A stretch of DNA of 60,478 nt from Roseobacter sp. (GCA_024636475.1 JAGXHA010000054.1:1-60478), one strand, 5' to 3'; shown: positions 43,850-54,900, counted from the first letter of the stretch. The notes: a model not told the origin generated them from the letters alone. Numbers and translations are program-made.

Positions 43850-45934
43850 ATGACTGATACACCACCTGACGTGTCGATCAAATCTGCGCGCAAACTATTC
43901 TTGAGCGGTGCATCCATTGTGTGGATCATACCGCTTCTGGCGCTTTTTGTGGCGTTAGGTGTCGCTTGGAACAGCTTTAACGCCCGTGGTCCCCAGATCT
44001 TTGTGGAATTCGAGAAGGGGTCCGGCATCAAAGCGGGTGAAACCGAACTGCGTTTCCGCGACGTAACGGTTGGGCGTGTGGAAGAGGTTGGCTTTTCCGC
44101 GGGGCTGGGTAAGGTCGTGGCCACCATTCGCGTTGACAAGGATGTGGCCCAGTTCATCGACAACAGCGCCGCTTTCTGGATCATCCAGCCCGAGGTTTCA
44201 GCCCAAGGCATCACAGGGTTAAGCACAGTCCTGAGTGGCGTCTATATCGAAGGGTCTTGGAACGAAGAGATTGGCGACTTTGAAGACCGTTTTGTGGGTG
44301 CTGATTCAGCGCCCCTGATCCGCGCAGGTCAGACTGGTTTGCAAATCGCCTTTCGCACGGTGGGGAACGGACAGCTGACCGACGATGCACCGATCTTGTA
44401 CCGCGGCATCGAAGTGGGTCGCCTTGGCAAGGCCCAGATTGCGCCGCGTGGCAACTTTGCCATCGTTGAGGCGCTGATCTATGACGACCACCGCGATCTT
44501 GTGAACACCTCGACGCGTTTTTGGGACAGCTCGGGCTTTCGCCTTTCGATTGGGCCAAGCGGTGCCGAGGTCGATTTTGAATCAATTGCGACGCTGATTG
44601 GGGGCGGCGTGACCTTTGATACTTTTGTGTCAGGTGGGGACCGGGTTCAGGATGGCACCGTCTTCGAGATTTTTCCGACCAAAGAAGAGGCCCGCAGTGC
44701 CGTATTCAATGCGTCTGCTGTTGATCCGCTCAAGCTGAGCGTGATCTTTGATGAAAACGTGTCTGGCCTTGCGGTCGGTGCTCCGGTTGAACTGAGCGGT
44801 CTGACAATCGGTGAGGTCGAATCCCTGTCCGGAATTGTAGACTACAATCAGTTTGGTGACAGCCGTGTCCGTTTGAACGTCACCCTTTCACTGCAACCTG
44901 CACGCCTTGGCCTGCCGGGCGCAGTTTCTGCCACCAGCGCACTGGCATTCCTGCAAGACCGCGTTTCCAACGGCCTGCGCGCGCGGCTGGCGTCGGCCAG
45001 CTTGCTGACGGGTGGGCTGAAGGTTGAACTGGTTACTGTGGCAGATGCACCCGACGCGCAGCTTGTTGCTGTTGATGATGCGCTTCCGGTGATGCCAACG
45101 ACCAAGAACGAAACATCCGACGCAGCAGCGACGGTCGAAGGCGTGTTCAGCCGCATCAATAATTTGCCCATCGAGGAGCTGCTGAACAGCGCCATCGGCC
45201 TGATGAACTCTGCCCAGATGCTCATCGGCAGCGATGAAATACAGCAAACCCCAAGGGATGTTCGCACCCTGATCAACGAAGTCACCGGGTTGGTGTCTTC
45301 CGATTCAGTCAGGAACATTCCAGTCTCGCTCAATGCAACGCTTTCCCGCGTCGAAACACTCGTTGCGACGCTCGAGCAAGAGCAAATGGCGAAGCGGTTG
45401 ATGGAGGCTGTCGATGCCGTGTCTGGTGCAGCCGACGCATTTTCCACCTCCACCGAGGGCGTGCCTGAGCTGATCGCCGAGATGCAGACAGTGGCCGCCA
45501 AAGCAGGCGAGATCGAGCTTCAACAGTTGGTGGACGAGCTGACAGCCGTGACAAGGTCGGCTGATGCCGTGATCGGCACACCGGATGCCATCGCCCTGCC
45601 GGGATCGCTTAAGAACGCGCTGGACGAGCTGAACTACACTTTGCAGGAATTGCGTGAGGGTGGTGCAGTTGAAAACGTGAACCAAACGCTCGCGTCAGCG
45701 CGGAACGCGGCGGATAATATCGCGGTATCTGCAAAAGATCTGCCGCAGATCGTTGATCGTTTGTCGACGCTGTTCGATCAAGCGAGCCGCACGATTGAAG
45801 GCTATAATCAAGGTGACCAGATCAGTCGAACTGCGCAAAATACGCTACGCGATATTCAAAAAGCGGCTGATGCCCTTGCATCTTTGGCGCGCACCATTGA
45901 ACGTAATCCGAATTCGCTATTGCTGGGACGCTAA
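43850..45934 (+). CDS. pqiB: PqiB-like MCE protein
   Basis: 694 residues from ATG 43850; an alternative ATG at 43832 overlaps the previous gene. One N-terminal membrane helix (IVWIIPLLALFVALGVAW) is followed by three MCE domains, starting near GPQIFVEFEKGSGIKAGE, LQIAFRTVGNGQLTDDAP and LKLSVIFDENVSGLAVGAP. A long helical C-terminal part full of Ala, Thr and Val heptads follows. E. coli PqiB (546 residues) forms stacked MCE rings and a helical needle spanning the periplasm; the longer helical tail here fits that plan. Confidence 0.9.
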   Translation: MTDTPPDVSIKSARKLFLSGASIVWIIPLLALFVALGVAWNSFNARGPQIFVEFEKGSGIKAGETELRFRDVTVGRVEEVGFSAGLGKVVATIRVDKDVAQFIDNSAAFWIIQPEVSAQGITGLSTVLSGVYIEGSWNEEIGDFEDRFVGADSAPLIRAGQTGLQIAFRTVGNGQLTDDAPILYRGIEVGRLGKAQIAPRGNFAIVEALIYDDHRDLVNTSTRFWDSSGFRLSIGPSGAEVDFESIATLIGGGVTFDTFVSGGDRVQDGTVFEIFPTKEEARSAVFNASAVDPLKLSVIFDENVSGLAVGAPVELSGLTIGEVESLSGIVDYNQFGDSRVRLNVTLSLQPARLGLPGAVSATSALAFLQDRVSNGLRARLASASLLTGGLKVELVTVADAPDAQLVAVDDALPVMPTTKNETSDAAATVEGVFSRINNLPIEELLNSAIGLMNSAQMLIGSDEIQQTPRDVRTLINEVTGLVSSDSVRNIPVSLNATLSRVETLVATLEQEQMAKRLMEAVDAVSGAADAFSTSTEGVPELIAEMQTVAAKAGEIELQQLVDELTAVTRSADAVIGTPDAIALPGSLKNALDELNYTLQELREGGAVENVNQTLASARNAADNIAVSAKDLPQIVDRLSTLFDQASRTIEGYNQGDQISRTAQNTLRDIQKAADALASLARTIERNPNSLLLGR

Positions 45935-45937
45935 AAC

Positions 45938-46501
45938 ATGAATGTTGTAAAAAGTATCGCAACCCTCGGGCTTGTCTTGGCACTGGCTGCTTGCGGGACC
46001 GCTGATCGCTACGCGGTGACGCTGCCGCCGGTCACGCAGACTGTTCGCATTGCATTCGCATCCGTAGAGGTTCGTGATGTATCCCTGCCCAGCTATGCAG
46101 CGGCCGACGAAATCCACATTCGCCAAGGTGACGGCACGCTTACAAGCTCTTCTGATCTGTTGTGGGCCGATGCGCCTGAAAGGGCCGTAGCGCTTGAGAT
46201 CAGCGAAATCCTGTCGCGTCTTACGAACCGTCGCATCGCGTCAGAACCGTGGCCCTTTGAAGCTTACCCGGATGCCCGACTTGAACTGCGATTCAGCGAG
46301 TTGCTGGCAACAGATGCCGGGCAGTTCCGTGCAACCGGTCAGTACTTTGTTGCAGTATCAAATGGTGGTCGGGAGCGGTCGGGGCTTTTTGATGAAAGCG
46401 TCACATTTGACCCAAAGACCGGACCTGCCGGCATTGCGGCAGCGCGTGGCCAACTTGTGTTGCAGCTTTCTGAGTATGTTGCAAGAAACGGCCTAAAGTA
46501 G
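45938..46501 (+). CDS. pqiC: PqiC-like outer-membrane lipoprotein
   Basis: 187 residues with a lipoprotein signal peptide and lipobox LALAAC (Cys at about residue 19), followed by a DUF330/ABC-type transport auxiliary domain. It begins three bases after pqiB. PqiC sits at the outer membrane and receives the tip of the PqiB needle. Its stop ends the operon. The 225 bases before the next gene show no gene and no clear terminator. Confidence 0.88.
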   Translation: MNVVKSIATLGLVLALAACGTADRYAVTLPPVTQTVRIAFASVEVRDVSLPSYAAADEIHIRQGDGTLTSSSDLLWADAPERAVALEISEILSRLTNRRIASEPWPFEAYPDARLELRFSELLATDAGQFRATGQYFVAVSNGGRERSGLFDESVTFDPKTGPAGIAAARGQLVLQLSEYVARNGLK

Positions 46502-46726
46502 AAACTAGCCTAAGGTCAGAGCTGTCTGGTTGAACTCTTCTCAAAATTGTATTTAAAGCCCATTTGGACCTGCGAGAAATCTTATGAATATTTTCGGATA
46601 TGACAGGCCTGTATTGTGGAGTTGACCCGGGGTGACCCCGATTTTGTTAAATGATGATAAGTTTGTATCACATTGCTATAAGCAGACTATTGGTTGAAGA
46701 ACTATAAATAAACGAACGTCAGGAAT

Positions 46727-48865
46727 ATGATGAACGATGCAGCGCAGAAACCCCCACACGGTCTTGAGGCTGAAGAGGACACGATCGATATTGGTGCCCT
46801 GATCGGTACTTTATGGCGTGGAAAATGGCTGATTGCGCTTGTGACAGCATGTGCGTTGTTTCTGGCGATCTACTATGCATATTTCGTTGCGGTCCCAACC
46901 TACAGATCCACCGCTGTCGTTGTCCTTCAGACAAAACAAGATAATGTTATTGATATTCCATCGGTTTCTGGCGGCCTTTCTGGCGGTCGATCCGAGGTAA
47001 ACACCGAGGTCGAGATTTTACAGTCTCGTGGCTTGGTCAAAAAAGTTGTTCAACGGCTGAACCTTGTGGATGATCCCGAGTTTAACGGTCGCCTCAGAGA
47101 GCCAACAGTTATCGCATCAACTATTGGTTCAATTCGGTCATTGTTTTCATCTTTTTCTGCTACGCCAGTGACATCCGAAATTGACCAAGAATTCATGGAA
47201 AATAGAGTTCTGGAAAGCGTAACTGCAGCCTTGATCCGTAGAATTTCTGTCAGCAACATTAGGGATAGTCTTGTTTTTAACATAACTGTTGAAACACAAT
47301 CGCCCGTAAAGTCGGCAAAAATCGCTGATACGCTTGCGGAATTATATATACTTAACCAGATCGAAGTTAAGTTTGCCACGACGGAGCAGGCGACAGAGTG
47401 GCTTAGTAATCGCGTGTCGGAACTGCAGGTCCAGCTAGAGACCGCAGAAAAGAAAGTATCTGATTTTACCGCACAAACACGGCTCGTCTCTATCGAAGGT
47501 CTTCAAGCGCTGGAACGGCAGATCAAAGACTTGCGAGACCGCATTTCAAACACCGAGCTTTCACAAGCTGCGTTGCAAGCCAGACTTGATGACTTGAACA
47601 GTGCTCAAACACCTGAACAGAAACTTGAGGTAGCAGAAGATGCGGCCTTAGACCGGATCGCAAATGGCGGTCTTTCCTCTGCCACAAATCAAAATGCGTT
47701 TGATTTGCGATATCAGACGATTGTCAACCGTATCCAGACAGACAGCACGCGCATCAACCAGCAGCTTTCGGCTTTGCGGCAATCCGAAACAGAACTTGCG
47801 GTTGAGATTGAAAGACAAGGCCGCGACCTCATTGCGTTGCAGCAGCTCATGCGGGAATCCGAAGCAACCCGTCTGCTTTATGAGTATTTTCTAACGCGCC
47901 TCAAAGAGACTTCCGCTCAGGAAGGGATCCATAAAGCCGACAGTCGTATCTTGTCAAATGCTGTAGTTCCAGTTGCAGCAAGTGCACCGAAAAAGTCGCG
48001 GATTATGCTCTTGGCCATGATACTGGGTGCTATGGTTGGATCAGGTATCGTTCTTTTGCGCGAGTTTCGAACCAGTACCTTCCGCACTGCGTCAGATCTT
48101 GAGCATCACACGGGCTATACCGTTCTTGGCCAGATCCCGCTTATCCCCAGCCTCAAGCGTATTGATACGCTAAAGTATCTATCGGATAAGCCGACCTCGG
48201 CTGCCGCCGAAGCCATCCGAAACCTACGCACGTCCTTGATGCTTTCCAACCTGGATAAGAAACCTCAGGTCATTGTTTCGACATCATCCATTCCGGGTGA
48301 GGGCAAGACAACCGTATCGCTCGCACTTGCGAAGTTCCTATCTGGCTTGGGCAAGTCTGTGTTACTTCTTGAAGGTGACATTCGTCGACGTACGTTGAAC
48401 GAGTATTTTCCAACCTTGCCGCACACCGGTATCGCGTCGGTCCTTAATCGAGAAGTGGATTTTGCAGATGCCATCCACAGACCAAAAGGGTTCGAGGCGG
48501 ACGTATTGGCAGGGGAAAAAACAAACGTAAATGCGGCTGACATCTTTTCGTCCGAGACGTTCAAGACGTTCATTGGTGAAATGCGCAAGCAATATGACTT
48601 TATCATCATTGATACGCCGCCCGTGCTGGTCGTGCCCGACGCGCGCATCATCGCCCAAAACGCTGATGCAATTTTGTTCTCGGTGAAGTGGGACAGTACC
48701 AGCAAAGCGATTTTGGATGAATCCTTGCGCCTGTTCCACAATTCCAACCAACGGATAACCGGGCTTATTCTGGGACAGATTGATGAAAAGGGTATGAAGA
48801 AATACGGCTATGGGGGCGCGGGTGGTGCCTATGCAGCCTACGGAAAAGGCTATTACGAGAGTTGA
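46727..48865 (+). CDS. Wzc-like polysaccharide co-polymerase/tyrosine autokinase
   Basis: 712 residues; ATGATG at 46727/46730, the second better placed after AGGA. A Wzz domain with a membrane helix (residues about 35-55) precedes a long coiled-coil periplasmic region (about 220-390). A second helix (about 425-443) is followed by a BY-kinase domain: Walker A STSSIPGEGKTTVS, Walker A' LLLEGDIRRR (Glu where Asp is usual), and Walker B FIIIDTPPVLVVPDAR. The tail has a Tyr cluster (YGYGGAGGAYAAYGKGYYES), the autophosphorylation site. It controls chain length and export of a polysaccharide. No Wza/Wzy genes adjoin; the exopolysaccharide remnants lie 40 kb away. The region looks more AT-rich than its neighbours. 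Confidence 0.9.
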   Translation: MMNDAAQKPPHGLEAEEDTIDIGALIGTLWRGKWLIALVTACALFLAIYYAYFVAVPTYRSTAVVVLQTKQDNVIDIPSVSGGLSGGRSEVNTEVEILQSRGLVKKVVQRLNLVDDPEFNGRLREPTVIASTIGSIRSLFSSFSATPVTSEIDQEFMENRVLESVTAALIRRISVSNIRDSLVFNITVETQSPVKSAKIADTLAELYILNQIEVKFATTEQATEWLSNRVSELQVQLETAEKKVSDFTAQTRLVSIEGLQALERQIKDLRDRISNTELSQAALQARLDDLNSAQTPEQKLEVAEDAALDRIANGGLSSATNQNAFDLRYQTIVNRIQTDSTRINQQLSALRQSETELAVEIERQGRDLIALQQLMRESEATRLLYEYFLTRLKETSAQEGIHKADSRILSNAVVPVAASAPKKSRIMLLAMILGAMVGSGIVLLREFRTSTFRTASDLEHHTGYTVLGQIPLIPSLKRIDTLKYLSDKPTSAAAEAIRNLRTSLMLSNLDKKPQVIVSTSSIPGEGKTTVSLALAKFLSGLGKSVLLLEGDIRRRTLNEYFPTLPHTGIASVLNREVDFADAIHRPKGFEADVLAGEKTNVNAADIFSSETFKTFIGEMRKQYDFIIIDTPPVLVVPDARIIAQNADAILFSVKWDSTSKAILDESLRLFHNSNQRITGLILGQIDEKGMKKYGYGGAGGAYAAYGKGYYES

Positions 48866-48980
48866 TATTGCCTTTCTCGACATGCCTATAAAATGCCTGA
48901 TTGATACCCTTGCGCGGCCTTAAGTTGAACGCGATTATGTCCGATACCTAACTGGAACGAGGTCTAGTGAGGTTGTGGAA

Positions 48981-49988
48981 ATGGCATATATCAAAGAGAT
49001 CATTACTGCTGTAGGGGCTCTTGGCTGTGCACTTGGCATTGGTTTTATCATGCAAAACTCTGAAACAGCAGCCGAGCGTTATGGTGCTGCGTCAGATCCA
49101 GTACAGCACGAGCATGACGTTCAGTCGTCCGATGCAGAGACATCTTTTCTTGACGTTCGCAATATCGAGCTGACGTCTGCAGCTTTTGATCTGGAACCTG
49201 CACTGTCAGATATCGCACTTCCCAAGACTGACCGGGATGTTATCCTGGCGGTAGCGTCAGAAATCCAACCACCCGAACTTGGGCAGGCTCCCCAGCTAAA
49301 TACCTTGGGATGCGAGGTTGTTGCAAAAGCGCGTCCAATGGCCGCTGCGATGGTAAACCTGACGTTGGACGCGCCGTGCCTGCCGAATGAACGGCTTACC
49401 GTGCATCATAACGGGATGATCTTTACACAAACAACTTCATCCGCTGGGTCTTTAGACATTAACGTACCGGCTCTCTCCGATACGGCTGTTTTTGTGGTCG
49501 CGTTCGGCAATGGGGAAGGGGCGGTCGCGCAGGCAATTGTCGAAGACCTAGCGGATTTCAACCGCGTTGTGTTGCAGTGGAAAGGTGATGCTGGTTTTCA
49601 AATTCACGCGCTGGAATTTGGGGCGAACTATGACAGCATTGGCCATATCTGGTCTGGCAAGCCACGCGATATCGCATCGGCGATCACAGGCGAGGGGGGG
49701 TTCATCTCCATGAACGGCGACCTTAGCGCCCAAGCGCCACTGGTTGCCGAGGTCTATACGTTCCCTGCTGACAGTGTTGCCCGTGACGGTGGCGTAGCGC
49801 TGAGTGTCGAGGCTGAAATCAATCAGAGCAACTGTGGACAGGAAATCGAAGCACGCTCACTGGAGCTTGTCGCGAACAAGGGTATCCGAACCCGGGATCT
49901 GACCTTGTCCGTCCCAGATTGTGATGCAGTCGGTAGCTTTATGGTGTTGAATAATTTACTTACAGACCTGAAGGTTGCCAGCAACTAA
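48981..49988 (+). CDS. Unrecognised single-anchor envelope protein
   Basis: 335 residues from ATG 48981 (GAGG nine bases ahead; a GTG at 48975 is in frame). One N-terminal hydrophobic helix (ITAVGALGCALGIGFIMQ) acts as signal anchor. The remainder is periplasmic, with Ala/Asp-rich linker and beta-type segments and four Cys that could form disulfides (CEVVAKARPM..., PCLPNERL, NCGQE, DCDAV). I do not recognise a named family. It is followed after 18 bases by the PstS-OmpA hybrid gene, so the two are probably one transcription unit with a joint envelope role. Confidence 0.7.
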   Translation: MAYIKEIITAVGALGCALGIGFIMQNSETAAERYGAASDPVQHEHDVQSSDAETSFLDVRNIELTSAAFDLEPALSDIALPKTDRDVILAVASEIQPPELGQAPQLNTLGCEVVAKARPMAAAMVNLTLDAPCLPNERLTVHHNGMIFTQTTSSAGSLDINVPALSDTAVFVVAFGNGEGAVAQAIVEDLADFNRVVLQWKGDAGFQIHALEFGANYDSIGHIWSGKPRDIASAITGEGGFISMNGDLSAQAPLVAEVYTFPADSVARDGGVALSVEAEINQSNCGQEIEARSLELVANKGIRTRDLTLSVPDCDAVGSFMVLNNLLTDLKVASN

Positions 49989-50006
49989 CGCAGCGCTTGA
50001 GGTCAT

Positions 50007-51569
50007 ATGGTCACGACATTACGTGCGGCGGTTTTCGCCGCACTCTTCCTTTTGGGCTGGACAGGAATGTTGGCGGCACAGGACGTGTCGCTGTCGTCTC
50101 GGGATGGCAAAATCGAAATCAGCGGTACGTTGCTGGGGTTCGATGGCCAATTCTATCGCATTGAAACGGAATATGGCGAACTGACCGTCGACGGGTCTGG
50201 CGTCCAATGTGCCGGACCGGGGTGCCCGAACCTTCAAGATTTTGTCGCTGAACTTGAAGTGTCAGGATCTTCCACGATGGGCGAGGTTCTGATGCCCGCC
50301 TTGATTGACGCTTTTGCAGCACGCAGCGGGTATAGCGCGCTACGCGAAGATGAAGAAGACAATCGGTTTACGTATGTTCTGGTAGATCAAAAAACCAACA
50401 AGACCGTTGCGCGCTTTATGTTTCATGCAAGCAATACCGATGAAGGCTTTGCGGATTTGCTGGCCGACGAGGCGGACATCGTCATGTCCCTGCGCGAGAT
50501 GCGCCCGGAGGAGCGGCAACGCGCCCGTGATGCCGGATTAGGCGACATGACGGGTCTGAACCGCAGCAGGGTGTTGGCGCTTGATGCTGTTGTTCCTGTC
50601 GTGTCCCCCTCCAACCCGGTCAAAAGCATATCGCCCCTGGTTCTGGCGCAGGTTTTTGCGGGTCAGATCATCAATTGGAAAGTATTGGGTGGGCCTGATG
50701 CGCCCATTGATCTGCATCTGCCCGATGACAGCAGCGGTCTTACCCAAGCGATTGCAGATCAGGTGTTGCGTCCTGCAAACCTTGAATTCGCCGAAGGGAT
50801 CAGCCGACATGCCTCGCCGGGAGAGCTTTCTGATGCGGTATCGGGCGATAGTTTTGGAATCGGCATCACCAGCTATGCCGAGCGCCGCAATACTGATGTT
50901 CTTACCCTTGCGGGCAGTTGCGGGTTTTCCCTTGATGTCTCAAGGCGGAACATCAAAACCGAAGATTACCCCCTGACAGCCCCGATGTTTCTGTATTTCC
51001 CCGCCAGACGTTTACCGCAACTCGCGCGGGACTTTTTGGCGTTCACCCGCAGCCCGACGGCCCAGATTGTCATCCGGCGCGCTGGATTTGTGGATCAAAC
51101 ACCCGAGGAAATCCCCGTAGAGGTTCAGGGTAACCGCTTTGCCAATGCGATCAGCGTCGCAGGCACCGACATCCCGCTTGAGGAACTGCAGCGTATGACA
51201 GCGACGCTGACCCCCATGGCGCGGCTGTCCACCTCGTTCCGGTTCGAGGCAGGATCGGTCCGCTTGGACGCGCAGTCGCGATCCAACGTGCAGCAACTGG
51301 CCCGCGCGCTTGAGGTGGGTCAATATGATGCGCGCAGGTTGCTGTTTGTCGGGTTCAGCGACGGTGAAGGTGCTGCACGTGCGAACCGTGAAATCGCTCT
51401 GCGGCGTGCCGAGGCTGTGCGCCGCGCCGTTACGACGGCGGCTGTCACCGTGAATCTGGACCGTGTTGTTCTGGATGTGGATGCCTTTGGCGAAGCGATG
51501 CCAATGGCCTGCGACGATACCGCGTGGGGCAGGCAGGTGAACCGCCGTGTAGAGGTTTGGGTGCGGTAG
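50007..51569 (+). CDS. Periplasmic PstS-like domain fused to OmpA peptidoglycan-binding domain
   Basis: 520 residues. A signal peptide (AAVFAALFLLGWTGMLAAQ) is followed by a small N-terminal domain, then a phosphate-binding-protein-like fold (about residues 80-365; VSGSSTMGEVLMPALIDAF corresponds to the anion-binding SGSST loop). The last 120 residues are an OmpA C-terminal domain (FEAGSVRLDAQSRSNVQQLA; FVGFSDGEGAARANREIALRRAEAVRRAV). This suggests a ligand-sensing or phosphate-related protein anchored to peptidoglycan, not a free transport receptor; no Pst permease genes are present. The fusion is the notable feature. Confidence 0.85.
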   Translation: MVTTLRAAVFAALFLLGWTGMLAAQDVSLSSRDGKIEISGTLLGFDGQFYRIETEYGELTVDGSGVQCAGPGCPNLQDFVAELEVSGSSTMGEVLMPALIDAFAARSGYSALREDEEDNRFTYVLVDQKTNKTVARFMFHASNTDEGFADLLADEADIVMSLREMRPEERQRARDAGLGDMTGLNRSRVLALDAVVPVVSPSNPVKSISPLVLAQVFAGQIINWKVLGGPDAPIDLHLPDDSSGLTQAIADQVLRPANLEFAEGISRHASPGELSDAVSGDSFGIGITSYAERRNTDVLTLAGSCGFSLDVSRRNIKTEDYPLTAPMFLYFPARRLPQLARDFLAFTRSPTAQIVIRRAGFVDQTPEEIPVEVQGNRFANAISVAGTDIPLEELQRMTATLTPMARLSTSFRFEAGSVRLDAQSRSNVQQLARALEVGQYDARRLLFVGFSDGEGAARANREIALRRAEAVRRAVTTAAVTVNLDRVVLDVDAFGEAMPMACDDTAWGRQVNRRVEVWVR

Positions 51570-51906
51570 CAGCGTTTCCCGATAGAACAACAGGGCCCGT
51601 TTGAATGAAAATGGGGGTCTGACCGGGCGCGCGTATACCGCTGCGGCAAATGTTCCTGCTGCATGGGTCAGATCGCTTTCAACCCTTGTGCAAAGACAAC
51701 CTGAGGGGCGTCAAAACCGAGATCTAGATGTTCTGGACTTTGCGTCTCTTGGCGGGTAACCGGCGTGCCACTCACCAAGAGCCGTGCCTCGCTCAATGCT
51801 AAAAGTTGCTTTGACTGCGCCTTGCCCAGCTAAAGATCGATTTACCCTAAATTGAGTAAGTTAGTGTCGGGCGTGATAACAAACCACGCCCGAAATTCTT
51901 ATGCTG
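51570..51906. other. Intergenic region between OmpA-hybrid and gltB
   Basis: No gene seen. It contains an inverted repeat CTCTTGG/CCAAGAG (51746-51781, 22-base spacer) and, at the right end, the gltB terminator listed separately. No tRNA or recognisable small RNA. Confidence 0.5.
51868..51892 (-). terminator. Hairpin terminator after gltB
   Basis: CGGGCGTG pairs with CACGCCCG around a nine-base loop, 15 bases after the gltB stop (minus strand). The T tract is poor, so this may also act as a stabilising 3' end. Confidence 0.6.
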
Positions 51907-54900
51907 TTACTCGGCTGGCATCGCTTTTTTATCGTGACTGAGCGGTGCAGGAATATGGATTAGCATCTCTGTCGGACAAATCTGGAGGAAATTTGCCTTT
52001 TCCGTATCCCAGTGCTGCAAGATGTCTGCACCCTTGCGGCTATCTGTTTCCTTTACATGCTGCTCGATCAGGCTTTTCAACTGGTTTTCCCAGTGATCCA
52101 CCGTGACAGGGCATGTCACGAGGGTTTCGGCATTCAGCATCGAGTTTGCTTTGCCATCTGGATCATAGAGATACGCCATCCCCCCCGTCATGCCTGCGCC
52201 AAAGTTCGCGCCGACATCGCCAAGGATGACGGTGACACCGCCGGTCATATATTCACACCCGTTGCTGCCACAGCCTTCGATGACGGCATGTGCGCCCGAG
52301 TTGCGGACCGCAAAGCGTTCGCCCGCACGGCCCGCTGCAAACAAGTATCCCTTGGTCGCACCGTATAGCACCGTGTTGCCGATAATCGTGTTCTCAGCCG
52401 CCTTGATTGTGCTGGCCATAGAGGGACGCACGACGATTGTGCCACCCGACAGACCTTTGCCGACATAGTCGTTGGCATCACCCGATACTTCAAGCTTCAG
52501 ACCGGGTGCAGCAAAGGCACCCAATGATTGTCCGGCAGACCCGGTGAGTTTCACCGTCAGATGATCGGGTTGCAGTTGGTTGTTCATGCCAAAGCGGCTG
52601 ATGATATGGCTAGAGGTCCGCGTGCCAACAGTCCGGTGCGTGTTTTGCACCGCATAGCTCAGCTGCATCTTCTCGCCGTCTTTCAGGAAACGTTCGGCGT
52701 CACGCACGATTTCCGCATCAAGAGTATCAAGTACGGCATTGCGTGGCTTGTTGCGGTCATATTTGATCTCTCCGGCACCATCGACGGTGATCAACAGCGG
52801 GTTCAGGTCCAGATCGTCAAGATGGGCAGAGCCGCGGCTGACCTGAGCCAGCAAATCGGCACGGCCAATCACATCATCCAGACTGCGCGCACCAATCGAA
52901 GCAAGCAATTCGCGCACTTCGGTGGCGTAGAAGGTGATCAGGTTTACGACCTTATCGGCGTTACCGGTAAACTTGCCACGCAAGGCTTCATCTTGCGTAC
53001 ACACGCCCACGGGGCAGGTGTTCGACTGGCACTGGCGCACCATGATGCACCCCATCGCGATCAGCGCAGCGGTGCCGATGCCGTATTCCTCGGCACCCAT
53101 CATCGCGGCCATGACGATGTCGCGCCCGGTGCGCAAACCGCCATCGGTCCGCAAGGTCACGCGGTCGCGCAGGTTGTTCATCGACAACACCTGATGCGCT
53201 TCGGTCAGGCCCATTTCCCACGGCAGGCCCGCATATTTGATCGAAGTCGCAGGCGATGCGCCCGTGCCGCCGTTATGGCCCGAGATCAGAATGATATCGG
53301 CTTTGGCCTTGGCCACACCGGCCGCAATCGTGCCAACGCCTGAGGACGCCACCAGCTTTACGGTCACCTTGCAGCGCGGGTTGATCTGCTTGAGGTCATA
53401 GATCAGTTGCGCAAGGTCTTCGATGGAATAGATGTCGTGATGCGGCGGCGGAGAGATTAGCGTCACACCCTTGGTCGAATGCCGCAGCCGGGCGATCAGG
53501 TCAGTGACCTTCATGCCGGGCAGCTGGCCACCCTCGCCGGGCTTGGCACCTTGGGCGACTTTGATTTCCAGTTCTTCGCACTGGTTCAGGTATTCGGCGG
53601 TCACACCGAAACGGCCCGACGCGACCTGTTTGATCTTGGCGGATGGGTTATCCCCGTTTGGTTCGGGGTGGAAATGCGCCGGATCTTCGCCACCTTCGCC
53701 AGAGTCCGATTTGGCCCCGATGCGGTTCATCGCGACGTTCAAGGTCTTGTGCGCCTCAGGCGACAGCGCCCCAAGCGACATACCGGGCGTCACGAAACGC
53801 TTGCGGATTGCTGTGATTGATTCAACTTCTTCGATCGGGATCGGCGCGCCAAGCGCTTTGATGTCCAGCAGATCGCGCAGATGGATCGGCGGGTTGCTTT
53901 GCATCTTGGCACTGTACTGCTTCCACATCTGATAGGATGCTTTGTTGCAGGCCATTTGAAGCATGTGCATCGACGACGCTTCCCAGGCGTGGGTCTCACC
54001 CGAGGTGCGCGCCTTGTAAAAGCCGCCAATAGGCAAGACGGTTCCGTCGCCTTTCCAGCCGCGATCATGCACGGCTTCGGCTTTGCGCTGAATGCCGATG
54101 GTGCCGATACCGCTGATGCGGCTGGTCATGCCGGGGAAGTATTCCGCACACATGGCGCGGCTCAGGCCCACCGCCTCGAAGTTCAGACCACCACGGTAGG
54201 AGGACACGACGCTGATCCCCATCTTGGCCATGATTTTCAGCAAGCCCTGGTCAATCGCTGTGCGGTAGCGCGCCATTGCTTTGGTCAGGTTCACGTCCAA
54301 CAGGCCGCGTTCAATGCGGTCTGCCAATGAATCCTCGGCCAGATAGGCGTTTACCACAGTTGCCCCACAGCCGATCAAGACCGCGAAGTAATGGGGGTCG
54401 ACACATTCAGCAGACCGCACGTTTAGCGAAGTAAAGGTACGCAGGCCCTTGCGGGTCAACTGGCTGTGCACAGCAGAAGTCGCAAGGATCATTGGCATCG
54501 CAACGCGCCCTTCGCCGCTGAACTGATCGGTCAGCACGATATGGCCTGCACCCGAACGCACGGCGTCTTCGGCTTCGTCGCGGATGCGGCGCAAGCCTTC
54601 GTTCAGGTTGCTGCCACCGGGTTCGAACGTACAGTCGATGGTCACCGAATCTGCGTTAAATTCGCTCATCAGTTGATCGAACTGGGAATTGGTAAGGAAC
54701 GGGCTGTCCAGCACCAGAATCTCGGTTTGCGCACTGGATTCGTCCAACACGTTCTTGAGGTTCCCGAACCGTGTTTTCAGGCTCATCACCCGGAATTCGC
54801 GCAAGCTGTCGATCGGCGGGTTGGTGACCTGGCTAAAGTTTTGACGGAAGAAATGGCTAAGCGGACGGTACTGGTTCGACAGAACCGCTGACGGGGTATC

